Source: Mytilisepta virgata
Taxonomy: Eukaryota > Mollusca > Bivalvia > Mytilida > Mytilidae
DNA: 64,000 nt
NCBI GenBank assembly: GCA_028015205.1
Contig: CM051517.1
Location: 39,629,135 to 39,693,134 of the forward strand
Direction: 5' to 3'
Position numbers and translations under genes: made by a program. Below are positions 20,121 to 33,398 of the stretch, in pieces. Under the pieces are notes generated by a model, which saw only the letters and a program-made list of their open reading frames with translations, was not told the origin of the DNA and did no database searches. Position 1 is the first letter of the stretch. Every line of letters starts with the position of its first letter.

Positions 20121-23100
20121 ATGCTCCGCTGGGCGCAGCTAGATACGACCGCAGATGTCGAACCCTGAATAGTTGGGGCAATTATGAACACAACATTCAA
20201 GCTTGATACAATACTGAATTTGGATTGTGAATAAATATTTGACACAGCATAGGTTTCTGACACAGAATGAATGTTGTCTAAGAACTTGAAAATTTTTAAT
20301 TTACCTATTCAAACCATATCAGTATTATTTGTTTTTATATATAAATCAGAAATAACCAATTTAAAATTTAAAATTGGGCACACATATCAATTTCTTGCTA
20401 TTGCGCAATACTGTGTAATTGAAAATTTCTTCAAATATTTGACACATAATAGGTTTCTGACACAGAATAACTGAAATCAAAGAACTTAAAATTGGTCATA
20501 TGATTTGAATTTATATTCAATTTTTTGCTTTTGTGTAATACAATATGCTGTGGAGAATTGCCCCCCCCCAAAAAAAAATAATAATTTACCCCTTTTTTTA
20601 GCTTTTGTGCAATACACTATGAAGTTGCACATTGATCCCCCTCCCAAAAAAAAAACAAAAAACAATAAAATTTATTGTAACCCCCCCCCCCTTTTTTTTT
20701 GCTAAAAAAAATTTGAAATTTTCTTTTTAATTTATGAAATATGAAATGAGAAAAAATTACCCCCTCCCCAATTTCTCATTTACCACCCCCCCCCCCCCCC
20801 AAATTTTGTTTTCAACCCCCCCCCCCCCATTTCTTTATACTTTGCAACCATAACAGCCCATTTAAATACACCATAACATATTAAAATAGAAAATGACATC
20901 ATAGTCATGGATGGCAAATTTTAAATATACATATTAAAAGCAGTTTAGATAAGATAAACAAAAAAGCTTCATCAGCACATTTTATATTGGCAAATTTCCA
21001 ATGGAATTTGTTAATAATAAAGTTTTGATAACAGGGCACACATATCAATTTCTTGCTATTGCGCAATACTGTGCAATTGAAAATTTCTTCAAATATTTGA
21101 CACATAATAGGTTTCTGACACAGAATAACTGAAATAAAGAACTTAGAATTGGTCATATGATTTGAATTTATATTCAATTTTTTGCTTTTGTGTAATACAA
21201 TATGCTGTGGAGAATTGCCCCCCTCCCCAAAAAAAAAATAATTTACCCCCTTTTTAGCTTTAATTTTGGACCCCGATTTGGACCAACTTGAAAACTTGGC
21301 CCATAATAAAAAAACTAAGTACATGTTTAGATTCAGCATATCAAAGAACCCAAAGAATTCAATTTTGTTAAAATCAAACTAAGTTTAATTTTGGACCCTT
21401 TGGACCTTAATGTAGACGAATTTGAAAACGGGACCAAAAATTAAGAATCTAAATGCACGGTTAGATTCGGCATATCAAAGAACCCCAATAGTTCAATTTT
21501 CGATGAAATCAAACAAAGTTTAATTTTGGACCCCGATTTGGACCAACTTGAAAACTGGGCCCATAATAAAATAAAATGCTCCGCTGGGCGCAGCTAGATA
21601 CGACCGCAGATGTCGAACCTTGAATAGTTGGGGCAATTATGAACACAACATTCAAGCTTGATACAATACTGAATTTGGATTGTGAATAAATATTTGACAC
21701 AGCATAGGTTTCTGACACAGAATGAATGTTGTCTAAGAACTTAAAAATTTTTAATTTACCTATTCAAACCATATCAGTATTATTTGTTTTTATATATAAA
21801 TCAGAAATAACCAATTTAAAATTTAAAATTGGGCACACATATCAATTTCTTGCTATTGCGCAATACTGTGTAATTGAAAATTTCTTCAAATATTTGACAC
21901 ATAATAGGTTTCTGACACAGAATAACTGAAATCAAAGAACTTAAAATTGGCCATATGATTTGAATTTATATTCAATTTTTTGCTTCTTGTGCAATACAAT
22001 ATGCTGTGGAGAATTGCCCCCCCCCCCCAAAAAAAAAAATAATAATTTACCCCTTTTTTTAGCTTTTGTGCAATACACTATGAAGTTGCACATTGACCCC
22101 CCCTCCCAAAAAAAAAAAACAAAAAACAATAAAATTTATTGTAACCCCCTCCCCTTTTTTTGCTAAAAAAAAAATTTGAAATTTTCTTTTTAATTTATGA
22201 AATATGAAATGAGAAAAAATTACCCCCTCCCCAATTTTTCATTTACACCCCCCCCCCCCCATTTCTTTATACTTTGCAACCATAACAGCCCATTTAAATA
22301 CACCATAACATATTAAAATAGAAAATGACATCATAGTCATGGATGGCAAATTTTAAATATACATAATTTAAAAGCAGTTTAGATAAGATAAACAAAAAAG
22401 CTTCATCAGCACATTTTATATTGGCAAATTTCCAATGGAATTTGTTAATAATAAAGTTTTGATAACAGGGCACACATATCAATTTCTTGCTATTGCGCAA
22501 TACTGTGCAATTGAAAATTTCTTCAAATATTTGACACATAATAGGTTTCTGACACAGAATAACTGAAATAAAGAACTTAGAATTGGTCATATGATTTGAA
22601 TTTATATTCAATTTTTTGCTTTTGTGTAATACAATATGCTGTGGAGAATTGCCCCCCCCCCCCCAAAAAAAAAAAAATTTACCCCCTTTTTAGCTTTAAT
22701 TTTGGACTCCGATTTGGACCAACTTGAAAACTGGGCCCATAATAAAATAAATCACCCCAAAAACAATCAACATTTCTTTATACATAATTGAATCATACAC
22801 AATATTTTACTTTAAATGTGTTTGGAATGTGTTTGGATTACCTTCCTTAGCCCACCAAGCTAATATCATAGATTTCTATTTATTTATACTACAGTTATTG
22901 TGCAAAAACCAAGAAAAATGCTTATTTGGGCCCTTTTTTAGCCCCTAATTCCTAAACTGTTGGGATCAAAACTCCAAAAAATGATCATAAACCTTGTGTT
23001 AAAATTTCATAGATTTCTATTTACTTATACTAGACTTATTGTGCGAAAACCAAGAAAAATGCTTATTGGACCCTTTTTTGGCCCCTAATTCTTAAACTTT

Positions 23101-24191
23101 TGGGACCAAAACTCCCAAAAACAATCCCAACCTTCCTTTTGTGGTCATAAACCTTGTGTTTAAATTTCGTAGATTTCTATTAACTTATACTACATTTATA
23201 GTGCGAAAACCAAATGTCTACAGACTCCGACGGACGACGGACGACGACGACGACGACGACGCCAACGTCATACCAATATACGACCGTAAAAATTTTGCGG
23301 TCGTATAAAAACTAATTACATGTTTAGATTCAGCATATCAAAGAACCCAAAGAATTCAATTTTTGTTAAAATCAAACTAAGTTTAATTTTGGACCCTTTG
23401 GACCTTAATGTAGACCAATTTGAAAACGGGACCAAAAATTAAGAATCTAAATGCACGGTTAGATTCGGCATATCAAAGAACCCCAATAGTTCAATTTTCG
23501 ATGAAATCAAACAAAGTTTAATTTTGGACCCCGATTTGGACCAACTTGAAAACTGGGCCCATAATAAAAAAACTAAGTACATGTTTAGATTCAGCATATC
23601 AAAGAACCCAAAGAATTCAATTTTGTTAAAATCAAACTAAGTTTAATTTTGGACCCTTTGGACCTTAATGTAGACCAATTTGAAAACGGGACCAAAAATT
23701 AAGATCCTAAATGCACGGTTAGATTCGGCATATCAAAGAACCCCAATAGTTAAATTTTCAATGAAATCAAACAAAGTTTAATTTTGGACCCTTTTGGCCC
23801 CTAATTCCTAAACTGTTGGGACCAAAACTCCAAAAATCAATCCCAACCTTCCTTTTGTGGTCATAAACCTTGTGTTTAAATTTCATAGATTTCTATTTAC
23901 TTATACTAAAGTTATTGTGCAAAAACCAAGAAAAATGCTTATTTTGGCCCTTTTTTAGCCCCTAATTCCTAAACTGTTGGGACCAAAACTCCCAAAAACA
24001 ATCCCAACCTTCCTTTTGTGGTCATAAACCTTGTGTTTAAATTTCATAGATTTCTATTAACTTATACTAAAGTTATAGTGCGAAAACCAAATGTCTTCGG
24101 ACGACGCCGCAGACGACGGACGACGACGCAGACGACAACGACGACGCCAACGTCATACCAATATACGACCGCAAAAATTTTGCGGTCGTAT
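20121..24191 (+). repeat. Family B composite: two left ends and two right ends
   Basis: Left ends at 20121 and 21576 (motif atacgaccgca at 20143 and 21598) are 1455 bases apart, and the segments after them (20121-21255 and 21576-22700) are nearly identical. Two right ends follow, each with a gac-type microsatellite and a 29-base palindrome (23278-23306, one internal mismatch; 24163-24191). Between them lie repeated blocks containing taattttggacc. The order is left, left, right, right, like family A. No genes are seen; translated frames are repeat-derived. Confidence 0.75.
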
Positions 24192-24246
24192 AAAAATTAG
24201 TCGTTCTGCTGTAACTTATTTTAATCTTTAGATATTCATGGCTCAC

Positions 24247-24299
24247 CACACTTCGGAATTTTAGGGAGAAGTCACTTCTCCCTAAAATTCTGAAGTGTG
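24247..24299. repeat. Palindrome, about 26-base arms
   Basis: The arm cacacttcggaattttaggg continues agaagt and is followed directly by its inverse, cacttctccctaaaattctg, with one mismatch. It begins 55 bases after the last family B end. Confidence 0.7.
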
Positions 24300-26601
24300 T
24301 TAAGCCCTGAGAGCACAACAGGGAGAAGTGAGAGCATTACCAGGAGACTTCTCTGAGAAGCTGGGAGACTTCTAATTTACCAATATACTAATTAACCGTG
24401 ACTGCAATTTTTTTTACATATGACATGCATTTGATTTCAGACTTAAGATTACCACAAACAACATATAGTCTGTGTTCTACTGAGCAAGAATCCTGAGAAA
24501 TATTTTGAAAATAAAAAATGAGAAATTAAAAGTTTTCATGTTTTATATCTTTATGTATTTCATTAAAATGTTGAACAATACACTGTAAAACGTTACATGA
24601 ACAATACAAGTCATTAGCAGCAATAATTTGTTCTTAAAAAAAAGAATATCTAACATATGCAATTAAATAAAATATAAACATCCATTATACGTAAAAACTA
24701 GAACTTTAAAATACTTTTGCTGCTTCTCACTCTTCCACTTATACAAAGCTTTGCAGAAATCAAACTGTTTCATGGGGCATCCATCTTCAGAAATTCTCAT
24801 GAGATCTGCTATAGTTTCAGTGGAAAGTGAAGTTCTTAACGTACTCAGAATTCTATTTTGAGTGGAGAAGACACGTTCACAGGGTACACTTGAGACAGGA
24901 ATAACAACTCCAAACTCAAGCAACTTAACCAAATTCGACAAGATCTCATGATATGCCTGACACATAGATTGAGTACATGAAGCAAAGCTTGAGTCAGCAA
25001 AGCTGCGTAACACCAACCTACATGTTGTATTATACTGCTTATACTCACTCACACAGTTCTTTTTCTCAAGGTTCAACCTTTTCTCAAATTTGTCCAGAAG
25101 ATCATTAAGCTCCTCTGAACCAAATTTGAGAAAAGATTGGCTACCTGTTTTCTCTGCTGTCACAATAACTGATGGTACAAAAATACTGAACAATGAAAGT
25201 ATATCCTGTTCACTGAAACAGTCTTTCAGATTCGTTACAATCTGGTCAATATATTGTTTCATTACCCTGTCTACCATATTGTTCTGCTTTGTATAACAAC
25301 AGACCTCAAACTCTCTTGTATTACTGTCACCTGATGACTCTATCTCACAACTATCAAACCCACCAAAACCACTGATATTGCATACAATACTTTCATCAAC
25401 CACTAGTACTTTCTTGCTACTTTCACTCACTTTGCTTCTACACAATGCATGATCATCCTCTACTACCAAACAGTCGTGTAACATCTCTACATACACACCT
25501 AGAGACTGTTTCATATCATTTAAAGCAGAATTAGTACTGTGTACAATGGGTGATCTTTTGCTAAAATCTACACTGTTACATTGAAACAGCTTGACATTCT
25601 TGACAAAAATGGCAAAATATCCATTAATAAGTGAGTACACATCACAAATTTAAATAGTTTCACTTCGTTGAGCAACCCCTTTGCTGAAGCATTAAATGTA
25701 GCTTATGTTCCAAGAGTAAATATAAGTGCAGGTAAAGTTCTATAAATAACACACACTGCTTGATCTAAGCTTAGCCACCTAACAGTGTGTACTTCAGCAT
25801 ATTTGAGTGTAGGCAAATCCAGTAGAGTTTGAATTTCTCTTAATGTATTGCATCTTAGTGCCGAGTTACTGAAGTAAAAAACAATGTTTGAAACTGTTCT
25901 ACAATATGACTTCAGTTCTGGAACAAACTTGGCTGCTTGGGATGCAGCCAGGCAACACCTATGAGCTGCACAGTGAGTTCCTATCAAATCAGGTATTACA
26001 TCCCTTAACCGTTTCACTACTCCATTGTTTTGTCATCACACTAGTGCCATCAGTACTAATACCAATCTTTTTTTGAATGTCTAATCCTTTGACTTTGAGC
26101 TCATTCAGTACTAAAGATGTAATTGTTTCTGCATTTGCTGTTGATTTTTCTTTTTCATATTTGAAAAAAATATAGTTTGTTTTTCGTAATTTTCTAAGTA
26201 ATCAACATAAAGTACAAGTTTTTTATGATTTGCCCAATCTGTTGACTCGTCAATTGAAATAGCAAAATATGTGCTCTTATTTATTTTCTCTAGAGTTTCA
26301 TCCAATACAACATTAGCTAAAGCTGTTTGGAATTCCGTTATAGCTCGGTGATTTGCATAAGAACATTTTTATTTCACTATTTCTACCCCTAACAATTCAA
26401 CCATTTCAATTACGTGCTGAAACTGGAATTTTGCTTGTTCCGTCTTGGCTAGATAATAAGCACAATTAAGGTAGTCAATGACTTTTCTTCATCTTTAGTT
26501 ATTTTGTCATACATCAATCCTTGTACCGAATTGTTAGATTCACAACTCGTTACCTTTTCTTTCATTACTTTTGCAGTTGTAGCCGATACACGGTCTAGGG
26601 C

Positions 26602-29537
26602 TGAAAAAAAAGACCATATCTTAATAATTTTTGTTATTGGTTGTAAATGTGTCAAATTTACCCATTCTAGATTTAGCATCGATATTTAAAAATTCTTTTA
26701 AATTGTTTACTTGGGACTATGTATATATAACATGTATAACACGAACTACAAATTCTAACATTCCGATTGTGATTGAAAATGTTTATCGTTTATTGATATA
26801 AATGTGTCAATTAATAACAAACGTTAAAAATTTTGCTTTATTAATTTCCAGTTCATAAAAGTTGTTTTATGCATCTTTTTTGTAATACTTTTAATTATAT
26901 TATAATATTAAATAATTTATACAAGTGGCAGTAGCGACATTCATATTTCATCATTTTTAATAAGTACGACAACCGTAGTTGAAATAATTTCTTAAAACTA
27001 TGCTTACAGATTTTATTTGTTAACTTTGACCAAGTCTTCCATTTTTTTCTTTCAGTTATCTGTTTATTAAGATTTCTTATATATGTATATGTATAAAAAG
27101 TGTAAAATAAAATTTCAAAAATAACATTGATTGTTGACTAAAATTGTTCATGTATACACTGTGGATACATTTTTTGATCGACATTAAATCCTGGATCCTT
27201 CAACTAGGAAATCATATTATGAAATGGTTAGTGCCTATAAACAAGGAAAATCTGAAGTAATATTGTAACTAGAGGCTCTCAAGAGCCTGTATCGCTCACC
27301 TGGATTTAACTTTTCACCTTGAGCAGACCTAAAAATTTAAGTGTAGCAGCAAATTTGGCTGGTTTTTCTATAGGATTCTATGTTAAACTAATTTCAGCTG
27401 TGGCAGTCATCTTGGTTGACTGTCCAGGTCATCGGATACATTTCTAAAAGAGAACCATCTAAGGACCATTTCTGCTAAGTCTTGTTCCAACTGGCTAAGC
27501 AGTTTCAGACAAGAAGATTTTTAAATGAATTTTTCCTATAGGGTCCAATATTTAACAAAGGTCGGTGTGGCAGCCATCTTGGTTGACAATCCGGGTGATC
27601 AGACACATTTCTGAAAGAGGACCTCCTAAGGACCAATGCTGCCAAGTCTGGCTCCAATATGTCAAGTGGTTTCAGACAAGAAGATTTTTCAGTGAATTTC
27701 CCATAGGGTCCTATGTTAAACTAAGTTCTGCTGTGGCAGCCATCTTGGTTCACAGTCCATGAAATATCAGACACATTTCTGAAAAAGGACCTCCTAAGTA
27801 CCAATGCTGCCAAGTCCTACTCCAATATGTCAAGTGGTTTCAGACAAGAAGATTTTTCAATGAATTTTCCTATAGGGCCCTATGTTAAACTAAGTTTGGT
27901 TGTGGCGGCCATCTTGGTTGACAGTCCGGGTCATCGGACAAATATCTGTAAGATGACCATCTAAGGACCATTGCTGCCAAGTCTGGTTCCAATCGGTCAA
28001 GTGGTTTAAGACAAGAAGATTTTTCAATGAATTTTCCCATAGGGCCCAATGTTAAACTAAGTTCAGCTGTGGCGGCCATCTTGGTTAACAGTCTGGGTCA
28101 TTGGACATATTTCTGAAAGAAAACCTCCTAAGAACCATTACTGCCAACTGGCCTTGTAGTTTCATATAAGAAGATTTTTTAAATTCACCCCCCCCCCCTT
28201 TTTTTTTCTATTTTTAGCAATGCCATATTTGGTTTGATTCCATACTGTGGTTCTCTAAAAGAAGACATTTGTATGTATTTCCCATTGGGTCCTATGTTAA
28301 ACTAAGTCCACTGATGGCGGCCATCTTGGATGATGGATAGGCACCAAAGTAACAACACTTGGTAAGCATCTCATAAGGAACATTCATGCCATGTTTGGTT
28401 TCATTCCATTCAGTGGTTCTATAGAAGAAGACATTTGTATGTATTTCCCATTGGGTCCTATGTTAAACTAAGTCCCCTGATGGTGGCCATCTTGGATGAT
28501 GGATAGGCACCAAAGTAACAACACTTGGTAAGCATCTCATAAGGAACATTCATGCCATGTTTGGTTTCATTCCATTCAGTGGTTCTCTAAAAGAAGTCAT
28601 TTGTATGCATTTCCCATAGGGTCCAATGTTAAACTTAGTCCCCCGCTGGTGGCCATCTTGGATGATGAATCGGCAACAAAGTAACAACACTTGGTCAGCA
28701 CCTCATAAGGAACATTCATGCTATGTTTTGTTACATTCCATTCAGTGGTTCTCTAAAAGAAGTCATTTGTATGCATTTCCCATAGGGTTCTATGTTAAAC
28801 TAAGTCCCCCGCTGGCGGCCATCTTGGATTATGGATCGGCTACAAAGTAACAACACTTGGTCAGCACCTCATAAGGAACATTCATGCCATGTTTGGTTTC
28901 ATTCCATTCAACGGTTCTCTAAAAGAACTCATTTGTATGCATTTCCCATAGGGTCCTATGTTAAACTTAGTCCACCGCTGGCGGCCATCTTGGATGATGG
29001 ATCGGCTACAAAGTAACAACACTTGGTCAGCACCTAATAAGGAACATTCATGCCAGATTTAGTTTCATTCCATTCAGTGGTTCTCTAAAAGAAGTCATTT
29101 GTATGAATTTCCCATAGGGTTCTATGTTAAACTTAGTCCCCCGCTGGCGGCCATCTTGGATGATGAATCGGCAACAAAGTAACAACACTTGGTCAGCACC
29201 TCATAAGGAACATTCATGCCATGTTTTGTTACATTCCATTCAGTGGTTCTCTAAACAAGAAGATTTTTGAAATTTCAGCCAATCAGAACACATTATTGGG
29301 CCTGGCAGCCATGTTGAATATTCGATCAGCACCAAAATTACAAATTCTGTAAAGGACCTTCACAGGAACATTGCTGCCAAGTTTGGTTCCATTTGGTTCA
29401 GTGGTTTTTTAGAAGAAGATTGAAATGTGAAAAGTTAACGGACGGACGACAGACGACGGACGACGGACGCAAAGTGATGGCAAAAGCTCACCCTGGCTTT
29501 TAGCCAGGTGAGCTAAAAAGGGAAAATGTACACTTAC
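26602..29537. other. Putative intron of the hAT-like pseudogene
   Basis: Most of this stretch (27271-29518) is a family D element; the rest is AT-rich sequence in which I see nothing. The element ends about 18 bases inside the putative donor side of the intron. Confidence 0.5.
27271..29518 (+). repeat. Family D element, long copy with tandem cores
   Basis: The left end has a small hairpin (aggctctcaagagcct) and then gctcacctgg (27294-27303). The body has two kinds of tandem core units: about 165-185 bases with gcagccatcttggttgaca, then about 175-180 bases with ggcggccatcttggatgatg. A ggacgac-type microsatellite (about 29440-29470) precedes a 28-base hairpin (29486-29513) whose outer strand ccaggtgagc is the inverse of the left motif. 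Plus-strand frames through the cores are open only for single units and are not genes. Confidence 0.75.
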
Positions 29538-29859
29538 ATTTAGCATGTCTGGCATGATTTGTCGTCTCCCCTTTTACTTGGTGACCTTTTGCGTAAGCTT
29601 TTGTGAATTTTGCTGTACGGCAAGGCTCACAATGCCATTTGCCATTGTCGTCCTGCATATACCAGTCAAAGGCATCTTGTGACATACACTTAGCAAACCT
29701 TTTAGGTGAAGGCAAGTCGGTCATGTCATCAGCTTTACGTTTTGTTGGGATAGCATTTCTAAACCACATCACGAATTGTTGGATGAATGCTGTTTTTGGG
29801 TAACCGGAATTTATACATAAATTCAGGTTCGAATCAATCACGGGGGACAGCTTCACTTA

Positions 29860-32121
29860 ACAATGGTTGTATTTTCCTGTAACAAATTTATCAGTAAGGT
29901 GTGAATTATATTGAACTTGGTTAAATACATTGTTCAGACTGATAGGTACTAATTCTCCAAACCAGTTGTACATCGTAGGGTCGTAAATTCTGGACCTGTG
30001 ATAAGATGTTTATAAATACTTCGCACATTGTTCCTAATTAATATCAATATACTTGTGTGGTCAATATCTACAACCGTAGAAACTGCTCAATATAATCAAA
30101 CAACAATAAAATGCCAATGACAAAATTTTAATTTGTTACACAATTGGTATTGATATTAGCTATCATCTGATAAATGTGAAGTTAAACGTTTTTCATTATT
30201 AATTTGCTGAGTTGTGATTTTAAGTTTGCTTTAATTAGATATTGACAGAAAAGACTTGCACGTTAATATTTTTATTTTTTTCGATCCGTATTACTTTTAC
30301 GTATTCAAGATTCTATTTAGTATTTAGACAGATCAAACCGTAAACGAAAAAATTCGCGGTATTATCAATAAAATTCGTAGACGAGTTCTTTGATAAAAAT
30401 TCCTTTTCAGAACTTCCAGGATGAGATCTTATTCGACATCAGTGTCGACAATGGCAACCTTCATTCCCGATGTAGACAAATTAGGCTCAATATTTACAAG
30501 GCGACATTGCAAAATCCACAGGGCGAATTAAACCTCACCTTTGGTGACCTCTCGGGGCGAAATCGACGAGATCAGGGCGACTTTTTCGCCCAGTTTGGTG
30601 AGCCTTGGATATTATATAATATTTTGAAATAATATAGACGTCAGACTGTAACTGAGTAACCAGTTACAAATGGGAGTACATAAACCAAAGGATTTTTTAT
30701 GCCACATATTAGGATATGGATATTTATAAGCTGTTTTCTTTCCAGGTTAATAATTCTCAACTTCCAGATTGGATCGTGGACATAGGATGTACTAACTTAT
30801 AAACTCATGAAACTGTTTTGACAGCTAATATTTCTTGAAATATTCGCTACATGTCAGACTAATTGTCATATCCGACAATGAAATTAGTGTCAACTTTCTT
30901 CCCACTGCAACTAAATCTCTGGTATTGTCACATTTTGTTACAAAAATTGAAACATGTCCATGTTTTCCCGGAAGTAGTATAATAACTTTGAGGGGAAACC
31001 CGGAAGTGCATATTTCACCAATCACAATACGAGAAATTCAAAGTACTAAAATACTCAACAAACAATTTAACTCGAAATTAAAACTAATCAAATGCATTAT
31101 TGACTCTCTGCCGACTTTACACCCGGGGGAGGGGACTTATTATCTATGAGGTGATAGGTATGTTCTGACAAAAGGGGGCCGGTTTTTTTTTTCGCAAAAC
31201 GATTGTATAGGGGTATACTTTTTTCTCTTTTCTACAAAGGGGTAATATCTGACTAACTGGATTGGGGTTATATATGTCAAGAACATCTGGAACGGGGTTA
31301 TAATTTGAAGGAAACATAGAATTTCAGTCACAATCACATTTAAAAAAGAAACTTACATGGGGAAAACAAACATAAGACAAATAGTTGAAGCCAAATCTGG
31401 ATGTCAATGTTCTACATTTGGATTGCTGGAGAAAAGGGGGTATTATTTTAGACACGGTTGTCTGTAATTGTGTATGTAACATGGTCGTTTTTTCTGGAAA
31501 GGGGTCGGGGTTCAAATGTGCTAGAAGAATCCACCTGTCAAATTTTTGACAAGGTGCCTCCCCCCCAGGCTTTACACCAAATAAAAACAGGGGAAATTAT
31601 GGCATGAAATTATATCTTGTGTTCATATTAACTGCACAAAAACGTGCATATGTTTACTCCTTCTTTAACAATAACAACGTAAAATGAAACATGTGTGGTG
31701 CAGAACTGTTATATTTATGTTTTAATACTGGTTAATGAAATCATAGCAGTTGTGTATTGGCATGTGATAAATGCATTAAGCCATATGGTAAATGACACGC
31801 CTCTTCTATATTTGGAAACTCTCACGCATATTCATATCAGCTGAGAGTGATAAGCACGTGTAGTCTGGTATTGATAGTATTGTATTGAGTAGTCTTATGT
31901 TCATGTTGTAAATATGTAGTTTTTAGATGCAAAATAGATTTAATTAGAAACTTTATTTGTGTTTATTATTAAATTAGATCAATGATCTGATAGAACAGTT
32001 TTGTGAAGCAAATAATAAAACGTAATCCATTGGACAGACAAACCCGGGAAGACAACCACAAGCACAACAAATAAACACTGAAAACTAAAAAAGAATGAAC
32101 AACACGAACTCCTATAAAAAC
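29860..32121. other. Intergenic stretch with no supported gene
   Basis: An 80-codon plus-strand frame at 30390-30632 is not recognised. At 31115-31570 there is a probable dispersed repeat bounded by actttacacc phrases and gggggagg / cctcccccc runs. No splice-supported exon is seen. Confidence 0.4.
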
Positions 32122-33046
32122 AAGAGTGGACACACAAAAATGTCTCGCCTGTCGTGTATTTCTAATGAAAGTAAATGCTATCAGACATACATTATAAATT
32201 TTAAGCTGTAAATAATGAGATAATGCCAATGCTGCTGATGCCTGTATGAACGTTAAAGCTGCTGCCAGGCCTGCTGAAGACAACTATGATAGTGTCTTCA
32301 TACTACTAATTGTATAGGTTATTATTCGCTATATGAAGATATGCTGGATAACTGTGGTTAAGAGTGAAATAACTTTAATAGTGATATACCATTGATATTG
32401 ATTATTGTAACTAAAGATGGCAGTGAACAATGATAGTATGATGGTTATTTTTTAATACAAGAAGAATATTTAAACACAAGCTTTTAAAGGTGCTGAAAAC
32501 AGGCCAAAACACAAAAACTTAACCATAACAACTGAACCATGAACATGAGGTCAAGGTCAGATGACACCTGCCAGTTGAACATGTACACCTTCCAATCCTT
32601 CCATACACCAAATATACTAGACCTATTGCTTATAGTATCTGAGATATGGACTTCATCACCAAAACGTAACCTTGTTCACTGATCCTTGAAATGGGGTCGA
32701 GGTCAATTGAAAACTGTCTGGAGGGGATGAGGACCTTGTAAGGTACGCACATACCAAATATAGTTATCCTATAACTCATAATAAGAGAGAAATTAACATT
32801 ACAAAAAATCTTAACTTTTTTCAAGTAGTCACTGAACCATGAAAATGAGGTCAAGGACAATTTACATATGACAGACGGAAACTTCGTAACATAAGGCATC
32901 TATATACAAAGTATAACGCATCCAGGTCTTCCACCTTCTAAAATATAAAGCTTTTAAGAAGTTAGTTAACGCCGCCGCCGCCGCCGCCACCACCGGATCA
33001 CTATCCCTATGTCGAGCTTTCTGCGACTTAAGTCGCAGGCTCGACA
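32122..33046 (+). repeat. Family C element, copy 2
   Basis: It matches 16739-17576 at both ends and through most of the body. About 250 bases at 32200-32450 are unique and replace a shorter segment, which looks like an insertion. The right end has a longer gcc microsatellite (32970-32995) and an almost perfect hairpin at 33011-33045, from gtcgagctttctgcgactta to its inverse. Confidence 0.75.
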
Positions 33047-33398
33047 ACCAGGAGTGAACCAGATGCTCTGGAAGGGTAAACAGTTCCTGCTCCGTATACG
33101 ACATCCGTCGTGAAGTTCAACAAAGTAAATCCGGTGTTAGTCACAAATCGGTGATGGCACATATGAAATGTTACGACAGTGTGAACAGTTCCAACATCAT
33201 CTTAGATATCGGAGCACTGTAACGGTCAATCAATTCGTGATGACGGACGATGTAAAATTTCCTAAATGATGACATCAACTTATCCCTGATAAAACCCTGG
33301 TTAAGAAGCTTTTGTGACAGCTGTAATCCTCTTTGTCGAAAGTCAGGATAAAATGACCTTTTACTTGCATCTTGATCCGTTTTAGCTGTATTGCTCAC
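33046..33398 (-). pseudogene. C-terminal tail of a retroelement reverse transcriptase protein
   Basis: The frame from 33398 to 33171 encodes YPDFRQRGLQLSQKLLNQGF and then KLMSSFRKFYIVRHHELIDR, a pattern I recall from the C-termini of invertebrate retroelement polyproteins. The downstream part resembles 63020-63190, also on the minus strand, which supports a dispersed element 3' region. The N-terminal catalytic part is absent, so this is a truncated copy. The exact family (LINE or Penelope-like) is not resolved. Confidence 0.5.

Larger units (their letters stand above)
24663..29856 (-). pseudogene. hAT-type/zinc-finger transposase-like pseudogene
   Basis: A first exon (29538 to about 29856) encodes a Cys-containing zinc-finger-like segment (GKWHCEPCRTAKFTKAYAKG) with donor gtaagt. 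A second exon starts after a T-rich acceptor at 26601 and encodes blocks typical of ZNF862/C17orf113-like hAT-derived proteins, such as FAISIDESTDWANHKKLVLY and GTHCAAHRCCLAASQAAKF. The C-terminal part is open for 325 codons (24663-25640) and ends with the hAT dimerisation motif SVPCERVFSTQNRILSTLR. The middle has at least three frame changes (near 26460, 26165, 25700) and an in-frame stop at 26369-26371, so the gene is broken. The 2.9 kb intron contains a family D element. Confidence 0.75.

Noticed and set aside
27565..29016. Plus-strand frames with similar peptides in family D
   Set aside because: Each frame spans one or two core units and breaks at unit boundaries; no start, splice or domain support.
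30390..30632. 80-codon frame with a moderately CG-rich stretch
   Set aside because: I do not recognise the peptide and found no splice sites or second copy to support it.
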